DNA of 64,000 nt. Source: Noviherbaspirillum soli. GTDB lineage: Bacteria > Pseudomonadota > Gammaproteobacteria > Burkholderiales > Burkholderiaceae_D. The number at the start of each line of letters is the position of its first letter. The first letter of the stretch is position 1. Positions 43,368 through 51,700 of this stretch are shown here, piece after piece. Under the pieces are notes generated by a model. It was not told the DNA's origin. It searched no databases and was given only the letters and a program-made list of their open reading frames with translations. Both the position numbers and the translations under genes were made by a program. The stretch is taken from the NCBI RefSeq assembly GCF_015352955.1, contig NZ_JACYOX010000018.1:1-64000 (forward strand), read 5' to 3'.

Positions 43368-44357
43368 TCAGATTTTCGACGTGGAGATCAGCCGCTTCAG
43401 CACATCCAGCACCGAGGTGACCGAGCGCTCGATCTTGGACAGCCTCTCGTCCAGGTGCTCCATGCTCTCGGCCGTAGTGTCGGCAAAGCCGCGCGGCATG
43501 CCGCCCGCATAGGCCGGCAATGCGCTCATTTCCGGCGGCGGCGGCGTGAACTCTTCCTGGATGTCCTTGATGACTTCGCCCACTTCCTCCGCATTGAACT
43601 GATGCAGTTCCTCGAGGTAGCCCATCAGGAACAGCCTGTCGCACAGGGTATTGATCTTGCGCGGTATGCCGCCCGAGTAGTCGAAGATGGCCGCATAGGC
43701 TTCCGGCGTGATCACGGGATCGCCCTTCCAGCCCGCCGTCTGCAGGCGGTGCTCGATATAGGCCTGGGTCTCGGCGGCATCCATCGGCCCGAGGTGATAG
43801 GTGGCGATCACGCGCTGGCGCAGCTGCTGCATGTCCTCGCTGTGCAATGTGCGGCGGAATTCCGGCTGCCCGAGGAGGAAGGTCTGCAGCAGCGACTTCT
43901 CGTTGGTCTGGAAGTTCGACAGCATGCGCAGCTCCTCCACCGTCTGCGGCGTCAGGTTCTGCGCCTCGTCCACCACCAGCAGCACCCGCTTGCCCTGCTT
44001 GTCGCTATAGCGCAGGAACTGCTCGAACCGCGCCAAGAGGCCGGTCTTGCTCGGGTCGTCGAAAGGCAGGCCGAAGGCGGCCACGACCGAGCGCAGCGTA
44101 TCGTCGGAGTTCAGGTGGGTGTTGACGATCTGGGCCGCAATGATGCGGTTCGATTCGAGCTTGCGAAACAGGTTGCGCACCAGCGTGGTCTTGCCGGCGC
44201 CGACTTCACCGGTGATGACGATGAAGCCCTCGCCTTGCGACAGTCCGTATTCCAGGTAGGACATGGCGCGCTTGTGGCCCTTGCTGCCGAAGAAGAAATT
44301 CGGGTCCGGCCGCAATTGGAAGGGCTTGGCATGCAGCCCGTAGAAAGATTCATACAT
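43368..44357 (-). CDS. XrtA-associated AAA-type ATPase (secretion ATPase, ExeA-like)
   Basis: A 329-residue ATPase. It begins MYESFYGLHAKPFQLRPDPNFFFGS, has Walker A TGEVGAGKTTLVRN at residues 49-62 and Walker B VLLVVDEAQNLT at about 130-141, followed by ELRMLSNFQTN and GIPRKINTLCDRL. This is the ExeA/GspA-like ATPase of exosortase loci, of unknown target. The C-terminal 45 residues are a predicted coiled coil (MEHLDERLSKIERSVTSVLD). It is 16 bases downstream of the beta-barrel gene in the XrtA operon. Confidence 0.93.
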   Translation of the reverse strand: MYESFYGLHAKPFQLRPDPNFFFGSKGHKRAMSYLEYGLSQGEGFIVITGEVGAGKTTLVRNLFRKLESNRIIAAQIVNTHLNSDDTLRSVVAAFGLPFDDPSKTGLLARFEQFLRYSDKQGKRVLLVVDEAQNLTPQTVEELRMLSNFQTNEKSLLQTFLLGQPEFRRTLHSEDMQQLRQRVIATYHLGPMDAAETQAYIEHRLQTAGWKGDPVITPEAYAAIFDYSGGIPRKINTLCDRLFLMGYLEELHQFNAEEVGEVIKDIQEEFTPPPPEMSALPAYAGGMPRGFADTTAESMEHLDERLSKIERSVTSVLDVLKRLISTSKI

Positions 44358-44373
44358 CGATTCAGTTTCTCCG

Positions 44374-45924
44374 CTATAACCGCATGGTCAAGTAGGCCGA
44401 GATCGCGTTCTCGCGGAAATCGGTCCCCGTCTGGCTGTAGGAGCCCTGGTAGCGGCGCAGCTCGACCGTGCCGGTTGTCTTTGGCGACAGTTGATGCGAC
44501 AGGCCCAGCGTGACGAGCGTGTTGTCGTCGGTGCGGTTGCTCAGCAGCGAGGTGGTGCGGTAGTAACGCGCATTCAGGTTCATCGAGGTCAGTGGCGTCA
44601 GCCGCAGATTCCACAGGCCACTGACGCCGCGCTGGCGCGATTCGTCGATGAATAGCTGGTTGCTGGCGGTGAACAGGCCGACATTGTCGGACACGCCCGT
44701 CTGCGGACGGCGCAGGGTGTTATACACCGACACCAGCACCGTGGACTTGCCGGTGTTGAGCGCCACCGAGCCCTGCAACCGCTTCTGCAGGAAGAATCGG
44801 TTGGACAAGCCGGCATTCGGGTTGGCCAGGGTCGCAGGCAGATTGGTGGCGCGGATGAACGCGTCGACCGCCTGCGCGCGCGCCGTCGGGTCTGCGATGG
44901 TCGCGGAAAACACCTGGTCCAGGAAGGCGGTGGTGCTGATCGATCCGGAATCGACCAGCTGCTGCTGGGTGGTGGTGATGTCTTCGTTGTAGCTGACGTT
45001 CCAGGTCGTATAGCGGCTGCGGTGAATGCCGTTCAGGCTGTACGCGTTGCCATAGAAGCGGCGGCCGGCGGTGGCGGCCAGGCTGGTGCGCGACGACGGC
45101 TTCCAGTCGAAACCGACGCTCCACGATGCGCCCCTCGGGCCGTCGCCAATGCTCTGATAGGTGTAGCGGTCATAGCCGGCCGAGCCGGTCAGGCTGAACT
45201 GGTCGGTCAGCTTGTAGCGCAGTACGCCATTGAGATAATCGTTGTCGACCGAATTGAGCGAGTTGTAGCTGCTATGGCGGCGCGATGCGGTCACATCCCA
45301 GCTCACGAGGCGGAATGCCTCGCCGCTGTTGACGAAAAGATTGAGCAGGTCGCTGTTGTAGTTGGAAAAGCCGGCGGTGTCGCTGCTCAGGCCCTGGTGG
45401 GTATAGCGCGCTTCCGCCTGCGCCACGGAACCATAGCGCTGGCGCACATAGGGACTGATCGAATAGGTCCGCACTTCGCTGCGGTTGTTGATCGCATAGC
45501 TGCTGTCGAGCGCCTGCGGTCCGTACGGCGAGGTGCTGAGATTGGTGATGTTGGCCGTACCGTCGATGAACAGCAGGTCGTCGACCAGCTGCGCCGTGCC
45601 GCGGGCATTCAGATAGTTCTGCAGATTGCTGCTGCCGACATCGTTGCTGTAAGTAACGCCACGCGCCTGGTAGGTGGCCTGGAACTGGGAACGGCGACCA
45701 AGGCCGTTCACGGAAATGCCCGGCATGACTTCCGTCACGAATGACGATTGCTCATTGCCGGTTGGCGCGAGCCTGATGTTGTCGCTGTAGGTTTCACGCA
45801 GCGTCAGCGTCGGATTGAAGCGCCATTCGGCTGCCAGCGCGGGCGCTGCCTGCATGCCCAGCACGGCCAGTGCGGCCAGCGCTGCGGGACGACGCACGAA
45901 TTTTTTACATGTAGTACGCGCCAT
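44374..45924 (-). CDS. XrtA/PEP-CTERM system outer-membrane beta-barrel protein
   Basis: A 516-residue protein with a signal peptide (LAALAVLGMQAAPALA, cleaved at about residue 31). The mature part is made of alternating polar and hydrophobic strands with many aromatic end residues (for example TLRETYSDNIRLAPTGNEQSSFV, GVTYSNDVGSSNLQNYLNARG, and the C-terminal AISAYLTMRL ending in a hydrophobic residue), as in outer-membrane barrels. It matches the barrel family of exosortase A loci, proposed to help export the polymer. It overlaps the tyrosine kinase by one base (TGATG). Confidence 0.9.
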   Translation of the reverse strand: MARTTCKKFVRRPAALAALAVLGMQAAPALAAEWRFNPTLTLRETYSDNIRLAPTGNEQSSFVTEVMPGISVNGLGRRSQFQATYQARGVTYSNDVGSSNLQNYLNARGTAQLVDDLLFIDGTANITNLSTSPYGPQALDSSYAINNRSEVRTYSISPYVRQRYGSVAQAEARYTHQGLSSDTAGFSNYNSDLLNLFVNSGEAFRLVSWDVTASRRHSSYNSLNSVDNDYLNGVLRYKLTDQFSLTGSAGYDRYTYQSIGDGPRGASWSVGFDWKPSSRTSLAATAGRRFYGNAYSLNGIHRSRYTTWNVSYNEDITTTQQQLVDSGSISTTAFLDQVFSATIADPTARAQAVDAFIRATNLPATLANPNAGLSNRFFLQKRLQGSVALNTGKSTVLVSVYNTLRRPQTGVSDNVGLFTASNQLFIDESRQRGVSGLWNLRLTPLTSMNLNARYYRTTSLLSNRTDDNTLVTLGLSHQLSPKTTGTVELRRYQGSYSQTGTDFRENAISAYLTMRL

Positions 45925-46829
45925 CAGTTGTATCCATACCCATAGCTGTTGCCGGAAAACGCCTTGGTCTTGTTGTAGACCAGGCTGACGTTGTTGTCGC
46001 TGCCGAGCTGTCGCAGCGCATCCTTGACCGCATGCTGCGTCGTGGTTTCGGCCTCGACAACCATCACGATTTGTCCCATGTGGCTGGCCAGCACCTTGGC
46101 CTCGGTCGTCATCAGCAGCGGCGGCGAATCGAAGATCACGATACGGTCCGGATAGCGGCGCGCGATATCGTCGAGCAGATTGCTCATCGACAGGCTGGCG
46201 AGCAGTTCGGTGGAATTCTTGTGCGGCTGGCCTGCCGGCAGGATGCGCAGCGTATCGACATTGGTACGCAGCATCACATCCGACAGATCGAGCTTGTCAT
46301 TGAGCAGCACATCCATCAGGCCCTCGGTGGCTTCGATGCCGAGATAGCGGGGCACCGACGGACGCGCCACATCGGCGTCGACCAGCAGCACCGTATGGTC
46401 CATTTCCATCGCAATGCTCATTGCCAGATTGATGGCGCAGAAGGTCTTTCCCTCGCCCGGCAGCGCACTCGTCACCATGATCAGGTTGTTGTGGCGCTCC
46501 ACGCCGCCGCCCTTGGACAGCGCGTGCTTGATCAGGGGGCGCTTGATCATCCGGAATTCCTCGGCCACCGGCGTGCGTCCGCCCTCCGGCGTCACCATGC
46601 CCAGCCGGTGCAGCTGCTCCAGGTTGATCTCGACGCGCCGGCTCGGCTGCCCGCTGGGCTGCCGCATGTCCGGCATGGGCTCATGCTGTGGCGCATAGGC
46701 GACCGCGGCTTCCACTACGGGGTCATGGTGACCGAAGTCGCGCGCAAGCGGGTTGTCGATGTCATGTACGAGTGGCTTGTCCACCTTGTTGCGGTCAAGC
46801 CGGCCAGCGGCCTTTTCAATAATGCTCAC
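45924..46829 (-). CDS. XrtA system tyrosine protein kinase (BY-kinase)
   Basis: A 301-residue bacterial tyrosine kinase domain. Walker A SALPGEGKTFCAINLA is at about residues 121-136, Walker A' VLLVDADVARPSVPR at 148-162 and Walker B RIVIFDSPPLLMTTEA. The C-terminus FSGNSYGYGYN is tyrosine-rich, the site of autophosphorylation in this family. It works with the chain-length protein encoded upstream, here as a separate cytoplasmic half. The start GTG at 46829 follows GGGAG by five bases and gives VSIIEKA, the family's usual beginning; a TTG four codons upstream is less likely. Confidence 0.93.
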   Translation of the reverse strand: MSIIEKAAGRLDRNKVDKPLVHDIDNPLARDFGHHDPVVEAAVAYAPQHEPMPDMRQPSGQPSRRVEINLEQLHRLGMVTPEGGRTPVAEEFRMIKRPLIKHALSKGGGVERHNNLIMVTSALPGEGKTFCAINLAMSIAMEMDHTVLLVDADVARPSVPRYLGIEATEGLMDVLLNDKLDLSDVMLRTNVDTLRILPAGQPHKNSTELLASLSMSNLLDDIARRYPDRIVIFDSPPLLMTTEAKVLASHMGQIVMVVEAETTTQHAVKDALRQLGSDNNVSLVYNKTKAFSGNSYGYGYN

Positions 46830-46905
46830 GCTTTCTCCCAATCGTATTCAATGCAATGCATCCGAAGCTGTTGCAGCGGCGGCCAGGGCCGCGCTGATGT
46901 CGTCA

Positions 46906-48420
46906 TCACGTCGTTAGCAGCATGCGCGCCATCACGCCTGCATACAGCGTGATCAGCACCGCCAGGGAGGCGCCGAACGCGTAGAAACTGCGCTTGCGCT
47001 TTGCCCTCTCATGGTCGGTCCAGTTCATCGAGACCGAACCCAGGATAGGCAGACCGGTCGATTCGCGCAGCCCATGCTGGCTGAGGTAAGTCGGACGCAG
47101 CTGGCTCATCAGCAGAGCGATGGCGATGCCGGCGATCAGGGCGCCGACGAACACCAGGGAAGCCAGGCGCAGGCGGTTCGGGCCGGCAGGCGTCAGCGGG
47201 ACGGTTGGCGGGTCAACCACGCGGAACTTCACCATGTCGGTCGTGTTGGACAGGTCGCCGGAAAGCCGTGCCGACTCGCGGCGGGCCACCAGCTGGGAAT
47301 AATTTTCCTTGTTGACCTGGTAGTCGCGGTTGAGCTGTGCCAGCTGCGTTTCAAGCTCGGGGCCGTTCACGCTCTGCGCCTTCAGGCGGTCGTAGCGAGC
47401 CGTGTATTCATCCACCCTGGCGCGCATCGACGCCACCCGCGCCTCGGCCGTCGACAGCGACACGTTGAGCTGTTGCAGCATCGGGCTGTAATGGGCGCCA
47501 CGGTCGCCGCCCGGCTTGGCGCTCTTCGCCTCTTCCGCCTTCTGGCTTTCCAGCTGCTTGATCAGGCGCTTGGTCGAAATGATGTCCGGATGCTGCTCGG
47601 TGAACTGCATGCGCATCGTATCGAGGTTCTTCTGCAGCGTCAGGATGCGCGCATCCAGCTCAGGGTTGACTGCCACCGCGCCATTCGGTCCGGTGCCATT
47701 GCCATAGATCTGCGTCTGGATCGCATTGCGTGCCTGTTCCGCCTCGCGCAGGTCGAGCCGAGCCTGGTTCAGCGCATCGCTGGCTGCCTGCACCTGGGTG
47801 CCATAGTCGCCGCCCTGGGGCAGCGAACCGCTGTGCTTGATCTTGAAGTCCTTCAGCGCATTTTCCGCGGCCACCAGCTTGGTTTCGTAATTCTTGATCT
47901 GCTCGTCCAGAAACTGGATGGCCTTGTCGGAATCGTTCTTCTTGTCGCCGAAGCTGCCCTCGACGAAGATGGTCAGCAGTGCCTGCACCACATCCTTGGC
48001 CACGCGCGGGTTTTCATCGCTGTAGGAAAGCGTGTAGATGTCGTCGCGGCCGGTGCCGACGATCTTGATCTGCTTCATCAGGTCGTTGAGCAACTCCTCT
48101 TTTTCCTTGGGCGTCTTGGCCCGGATGTCGAGGTCCACCATGCGCATGACCTTTTCCACATTGGGACGGCTAAGCAGCGTGCGGCTCATGATGGAAACCT
48201 GCTGCTCGACGTTGGGCAAGGTGGTCATGCCGGCCATCAGCGGCTTCAGGATGCTTTGGGTATCCACGAAGACGCGGGCCGACGCCTGGTAATCGTCGGG
48301 CAGCGTATACACGCGCACCCAGCCGGCGATTGCAATTGCCCAGGCGACGATCACAGCATGCCACCGGTATTTCCATACGCCCTTTAACAGGAAGAGCACC
48401 TGGTTGATCGTTTCTTCCAT
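46906..48420 (-). CDS. XrtA system polysaccharide chain-length determinant (Wzz-like)
   Basis: A 504-residue polysaccharide co-polymerase. A Wzz domain with a membrane helix (AVIVAWAIAIAGWVRVYTLP, about residues 22-42) is followed by a long periplasmic coiled-coil region (residues 165-395, for example DEQIKNYETKLVAAENALKDF), then the GNVR-like VVDPPTVPLTPAGPNRLR and two closing membrane helices (about 428-447 and 480-500). It controls the length of the polymer and activates the tyrosine kinase encoded next. The ATG at 48420 has GGAGAGG upstream. First gene after a 353-base gap with a candidate sigma-54 promoter. Confidence 0.93.
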   Translation of the reverse strand: MEETINQVLFLLKGVWKYRWHAVIVAWAIAIAGWVRVYTLPDDYQASARVFVDTQSILKPLMAGMTTLPNVEQQVSIMSRTLLSRPNVEKVMRMVDLDIRAKTPKEKEELLNDLMKQIKIVGTGRDDIYTLSYSDENPRVAKDVVQALLTIFVEGSFGDKKNDSDKAIQFLDEQIKNYETKLVAAENALKDFKIKHSGSLPQGGDYGTQVQAASDALNQARLDLREAEQARNAIQTQIYGNGTGPNGAVAVNPELDARILTLQKNLDTMRMQFTEQHPDIISTKRLIKQLESQKAEEAKSAKPGGDRGAHYSPMLQQLNVSLSTAEARVASMRARVDEYTARYDRLKAQSVNGPELETQLAQLNRDYQVNKENYSQLVARRESARLSGDLSNTTDMVKFRVVDPPTVPLTPAGPNRLRLASLVFVGALIAGIAIALLMSQLRPTYLSQHGLRESTGLPILGSVSMNWTDHERAKRKRSFYAFGASLAVLITLYAGVMARMLLTT

Positions 48421-48773
48421 TTCTACCTCTCCATCTATCTGCCGCTAACCGACGTCCTCGTGAATTTCATGTTGCATTGCCGCACGATCATTGCGGATGA
48501 TGAAAAACCGGAACAACGGGTGAAATTATACGTTTGCCATCAAGGCGCGGCTTAACGAACATCTGTTATCTAAACAATTTGCGCCGCAACATTATGGCCA
48601 TTTACAAAACGATCGGGGATGCTGAATCAATCCGTAACAATTTATTTTAAGCAATTTTTCCTGCTGCATACGGAGTTTATTTCTTTACAGGAAGAGCTGC
48701 ATTGTCTTGAGTCGTATTCCGCGACTGCGCGGCACTATCCGAATGCAGCCCTTCACGGCTATTACTGGTGCGG
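48421..48773. other. AT-rich gap inside the XrtA operon with promoter elements
   Basis: 353 bases between the export lipoprotein and the chain-length gene, both on the minus strand. The stretch 48530-48690 is strongly AT-rich, unlike the neighbours. It holds the sigma-54-type promoter candidate at 48584-48600 and no convincing coding sequence; open frames on the plus strand are short and lack a ribosome binding site. Confidence 0.5.
48584..48600 (-). promoter_or_regulatory. Candidate sigma-54 promoter for the chain-length/XrtA operon
   Basis: Minus strand reads TGGCCATAATGTTGCGG: the -24 element TGGC, exact GG-N10-GC spacing, and a perfect -12 element TTGC. It would start transcription about 150 bases before the ATG at 48420. 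In other bacteria the PrsK/PrsR pair acts with RpoN on PEP-CTERM genes, which makes such a promoter plausible. Best match of this kind in the window. Confidence 0.55.
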
Positions 48774-49412
48774 TCAGAAAAAGCTTTCCGGAATGACCAG
48801 AATGTCGCCCGGACGCATCGCTGCATTCGCAGACAGATCGCCGCGCTTGATCAGGTCATTCAGGCGCACTGAATACGTCTGCTGCTTGCCATCCACATTA
48901 CGCACGATGACGGCACGATTTCCGGAAGCGAATTCAGTGACACCACCGACTGCAATCAGCACATCCATCAGGGACATGTTTTCACGGTACGGAAGAGCCT
49001 GGGGCTTGGCGGCCTGGCCAATCACGCGGATCTGCTCGCTGTAGGGCCCCACGAATCCGGTCACGATCACGGTGACGATCGGCTGCTGGATGTATTTCTC
49101 CAGCGACTTTTCCATGTCACGGGCAAGCTGGGTCGCGGTCTTGCCGCTGGCACTCATATCCTGGACCAGAGGGGTGGTGATCTTGCCATCCGGCCGAACC
49201 GGCACACTCAGCGACACTTCGGGATTGCGCCAGACGGTGATATTGACCGTGTCGCCCGGGCCAATCAGGTATTCATGCTTGGGCGCCTCGGTACGGTCGG
49301 CTGACAGCGATGGATAGTCGGGCGTGGTGACGCAGCCGGTCAGGGCCAGCATCGCGCCGATCAATGCAACGCTGGCGGTCCGCCTGATGAGATGGGCTTG
49401 ATTGAACTTCAA
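48774..49412 (-). CDS. XrtA/PEP-CTERM system exopolysaccharide export lipoprotein (OPX, Wza-like)
   Basis: A 212-residue outer-membrane polysaccharide export protein. The lipobox is in LIGAMLALTGCVTTPDYP. The mature part has the export domain HEYLIGPGDTVNITVWRNPEVSLSVPVRPDGKITTPLVQDMSASG, with the PRPDG-type loop of the Wza family, and an SLBB domain (VTGFVGPYSEQIRVIGQAAKPQALPYRENMSLMDVLIAVGG). It forms the export channel with the beta-barrel protein. Start TTG at 49412 has AAGGAG eight bases upstream. First gene of the XrtA locus; a promoter-like site is at 49514-49529. Confidence 0.93.
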   Translation of the reverse strand: MKFNQAHLIRRTASVALIGAMLALTGCVTTPDYPSLSADRTEAPKHEYLIGPGDTVNITVWRNPEVSLSVPVRPDGKITTPLVQDMSASGKTATQLARDMEKSLEKYIQQPIVTVIVTGFVGPYSEQIRVIGQAAKPQALPYRENMSLMDVLIAVGGVTEFASGNRAVIVRNVDGKQQTYSVRLNDLIKRGDLSANAAMRPGDILVIPESFF

Positions 49413-49513
49413 TTGGTCTTCTCCTTGCTTTATGGGTAAATGCGCTCCGGGCGGATGCGGCAGGAAATCTGGTGATGGCTGTGAAGAGAAACGAAACTTG
49501 CCGTTCTGTTACG

Positions 49514-49529
49514 CGCGGTTAGCATGCCA
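49514..49529 (-). promoter_or_regulatory. Weak sigma-54-type site upstream of the export lipoprotein
   Basis: Minus strand TGGCATGCTAACCGCG keeps GG-N10-GC spacing and a TGGCA -24 element but a poor -12 element. About 100 bases before the TTG start. Alone it is close to chance; listed because it repeats the pattern of the other two. Confidence 0.25.
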
Positions 49530-49591
49530 TAAACAAAAAAATTGGCATAGAGTAATTTTGTATTTTCGGCCACTTTCTGAGGGCGATCAAA

Positions 49592-49620
49592 GCTGGACCC
49601 TTTATCCATAAAGGTCCAGC
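49592..49620 (-). terminator. Intrinsic terminator of the poly-Gly lipoprotein gene
   Basis: GCTGGACC-CTTTAT and ATAAAGGTCCAGC form a near-perfect hairpin with a one-base bulge, followed on the minus strand by a T-rich TTTGAT. It lies 56 bases after the lipoprotein stop. Confidence 0.75.
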
Positions 49621-49675
49621 CCTGCACGTGCGCTGTTTCACAAAAGAAAATCAACAGCAAAAAAGCGGATCAGAT

Positions 49676-50716
49676 TTAGTTTTTGACGACATTCGTGAGG
49701 TCAATATTCGTCTCGGTGAGGAACTTGTCCCTATCCGTCGTCGGCTCGCCGCCTGGATAGGAGCGCACGCCCCTGTATTTCACGTTTCGGCCGAGAATCG
49801 GATCAAACCAGACCGTAACGGTTTGCTGATAACCCTTGCCCGGCAAGCGCAGGTCCGTGCTGTTGGTTACGACAGTCTTGGTCTCGATGCTGAATGCCCT
49901 GAACACGCCACCGGCAGTAGTCACCTGCTCATAGGGTCCGACGACGGCGCTGAACGTTTCCAGCTGGCTGTCCGGCGCGCAGGAGGTTGTCCAGCTGCTG
50001 CCGTAAGTCTTGCCCTGGACCAATGGAAATTCGAGCAGCTTCTCTTCCGGGTTGAACAGCGCGTTCTTGCAGCCGTTCGGATCGTTGGCCGTAGCCTGGT
50101 AGCCGATACGATTGCCGTTCTTGTTGAAATTGACTTTCGACATCACAACCGGGCCGGGATTGGCAAAGTCCTCATCCCATCCAGCCGCGGTCAGCGCGGT
50201 GACGATGTGCGTGGACAGAGGGAACGGCACGGTAGTTCCGGCCAATGTCTTGTCGGTTTCGGCGTATGTGAAACGATCGCCCACTTTCGGCGTGACTGCA
50301 TTGAAGCTGGTGTCGCTGCTGCTGACTGTAATGACGACGCCGGCGGTGTTGAGCGGATTTGTCGATTGCGCAAAGACGCGCTTTGCAATCGTGTGCTGGG
50401 TCGTCGTGAAACGGGCTCGGTAATTCGTGTCGGTCTTGGCCAGCTCTGCTGCGCTGGCGGCGCCGTTATCGGTCGTGAGCAGGGTGGACGGAGCGTTGGC
50501 GATAATTTCCACGTCCTGCCCAGTGGTAATGCCGAGAACCTTGCTTTCGCCTGGCTTGACGGTGAAGTTGGGGACATCCACACCGTTTATCCGTGCGGTG
50601 AGCTGGTATGCCACGCTCGTATCGATGCCACTACCGCCACCGCCACCACCTCCACCGCCGCCGCAAGCAACAAGCGATGCGCCCAGGAACGTTATGGTCA
50701 ATAATTTTAGTTTCAT
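49676..50716 (-). CDS. Lipoprotein of unknown function with a poly-glycine linker
   Basis: A 346-residue protein not assigned to a family. The signal region MKLKLLTITFLGASLVACGG ends in a lipobox (LVAC), and immediately after the Cys comes a run of ten glycines, a flexible linker encoded by GCC/ACC-type repeats. The mature part is rich in Thr, Val and Asn and contains YQLTARINGVDVPNF, then a repeat-like VVITVSSSDTSFN and VTTAGGVFRAFSIETKTVV blocks, suggesting beta-sandwich domains. There is no PEP-CTERM tail. It is an isolated gene between the XrtA export gene and the tRNAs. Start ATG at 50716; a longer open frame to 50923 is not credible. Confidence 0.7.
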   Translation of the reverse strand: MKLKLLTITFLGASLVACGGGGGGGGGGSGIDTSVAYQLTARINGVDVPNFTVKPGESKVLGITTGQDVEIIANAPSTLLTTDNGAASAAELAKTDTNYRARFTTTQHTIAKRVFAQSTNPLNTAGVVITVSSSDTSFNAVTPKVGDRFTYAETDKTLAGTTVPFPLSTHIVTALTAAGWDEDFANPGPVVMSKVNFNKNGNRIGYQATANDPNGCKNALFNPEEKLLEFPLVQGKTYGSSWTTSCAPDSQLETFSAVVGPYEQVTTAGGVFRAFSIETKTVVTNSTDLRLPGKGYQQTVTVWFDPILGRNVKYRGVRSYPGGEPTTDRDKFLTETNIDLTNVVKN

Positions 50717-50973
50717 GGTTGTCTCTTTTTCCAAAAAAGTGTCTGCGATCTTGTGCTTGAACCGCCTCCCCGCATGCCAGCGCGGTCCGGAGATCGCTCT
50801 GTCAGTGCTCAGCGCGGCTTCAGTATGTACAGATTTTTTGATACAGACTTGAGGACAAACAATAGACTCTTCGACAACATTTGTATGTGCGGAAACACAC
50901 ACAAAAACATTGTCTAAACGCAAATGGATGAAGGAAAGAAACGCAAGCAGACGGAAAAGGGGAAACGGACAAC

Positions 50974-51003
50974 AAAAAAGCCGACCAGGACCGGTCGGCT
51001 TTT
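50974..51003 (-). terminator. Intrinsic terminator after tRNA-Val
   Basis: AAAAGCCGACC and GGTCGGCTTTT form an 11-bp stem with a six-base loop, 26 bases after the tRNA-Val 3' end; six A/T residues flank both sides. Confidence 0.88.
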
Positions 51004-51028
51004 CCAGGCAGGTATGCTGCCGCTATTC

Positions 51029-51105
51029 TGGTAGGCGCGAGTGGATTCGAACCAATGACCCCTACCATGTGAAGGTAGTGCTCTAACCAGCTGAGCTACG
51101 CGCCT
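51029..51105 (-). tRNA. tRNA-Val (anticodon CAC)
   Basis: The acceptor stem AGGCGCG pairs with CGCGCCT, followed by A73 and encoded CCA. The anticodon arm CTACC-TTCACAT-GGTAG gives CAC, reading GTG (valine). T arm GGTTCGAATCC is complete. Precedes a terminator and follows tRNA-Cys by 18 bases. Confidence 0.96.
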
Positions 51106-51123
51106 GAAGCGTCAAGAGAAGGA

Positions 51124-51197
51124 TGGAGGCGGGGGTCGGGATCGAACCGGCGTACACGGCTTTGCAGGCCGCTGCATAACCACTTTGCTACCCCGCC
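51124..51197 (-). tRNA. tRNA-Cys (anticodon GCA)
   Basis: The acceptor stem GGCGGGG pairs with CCCCGCC, then T73 (the Cys identity base) and encoded CCA. The anticodon loop CTGCAAA gives GCA. T arm CCGGTTCGATCCCG is complete. Upstream partner of tRNA-Val. Confidence 0.97.
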
Positions 51198-51305
51198 ATT
51201 GACTCAATGACTGTACTGCCTTACTACGTTCCAGCACATGCATGCATGCACCGGACTACTGCTTTCGCCATCGTGCATTTCGTTCCAGCACGTTGACGAG
51301 GCGTG

Positions 51306-51311
51306 ATTATA
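51306..51311 (-). promoter_or_regulatory. -10 element (TATAAT) upstream of tRNA-Cys/tRNA-Val
   Basis: Minus-strand TATAAT in GCGTATAATCACG with no strong -35 partner at 16-18 bases. The transcription start would be about 100 bases before tRNA-Cys. It lies downstream of the tRNA-Gly terminator, which implies a separate promoter for the Cys-Val pair. Confidence 0.45.
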
Positions 51312-51425
51312 CGCATTTATCGACAGACGTACAGCCCAGCCAGGCATTTTTATTCAGGCAAGAAAAGCACCTGAATGCTTGCTGGCTGAACAGGAACCGG
51401 TTCATGTTCCCCGCCTGCCTGAAAC

Positions 51426-51455
51426 AAAAAAGGAAGTCCTCGCGGACTTCCTTTT
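51426..51455 (-). terminator. Intrinsic terminator after tRNA-Gly copy nearest the Cys-Val pair
   Basis: GGAAGTCC/GGACTTCC with loop TCGC, followed on the minus strand by six T residues. It is a few bases after the 3' end of tRNA-Gly (51462). Confidence 0.92.
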
Positions 51456-51461
51456 CGAATC

Positions 51462-51537
51462 TGGAGCGGGAGAAGAGTCTCGAACTCTCGACCTCAACCT
51501 TGGCAAGGTTGCGCTCTACCAACTGAGCTACTCCCGC
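51462..51537 (-). tRNA. tRNA-Gly (anticodon GCC), copy 1
   Basis: The acceptor stem GCGGGAG pairs with CTCCCGC, then T73 and encoded CCA. The anticodon arm CAACC-TTGCCAA-GGTTG gives GCC. Identical in sequence to the other two copies over its whole length. Confidence 0.97.
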
Positions 51538-51608
51538 ATTTCACCTGCTACAACGCACTGCCCTGCGTCTCCGGAACCACTTCATCATGCATGGCCCCAG
51601 ATTTATTC

Positions 51609-51684
51609 TGGAGCGGGAGAAGAGTCTCGAACTCTCGACCTCAACCTTGGCAAGGTTGCGCTCTACCAACTGAGCTACTCCCGC
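51609..51684 (-). tRNA. tRNA-Gly (anticodon GCC), copy 2
   Basis: Same 76 bases as copies 1 and 3, anticodon GCC, encoded CCA. A TTGCAA/TATAGT promoter lies 17-44 bases before its 5' end, so it can be transcribed independently of copy 3. Co-transcription with copy 1 (71 bases further) is likely. Confidence 0.97.
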
Positions 51685-51700
51685 ATTTTTTCGAGCCGCC

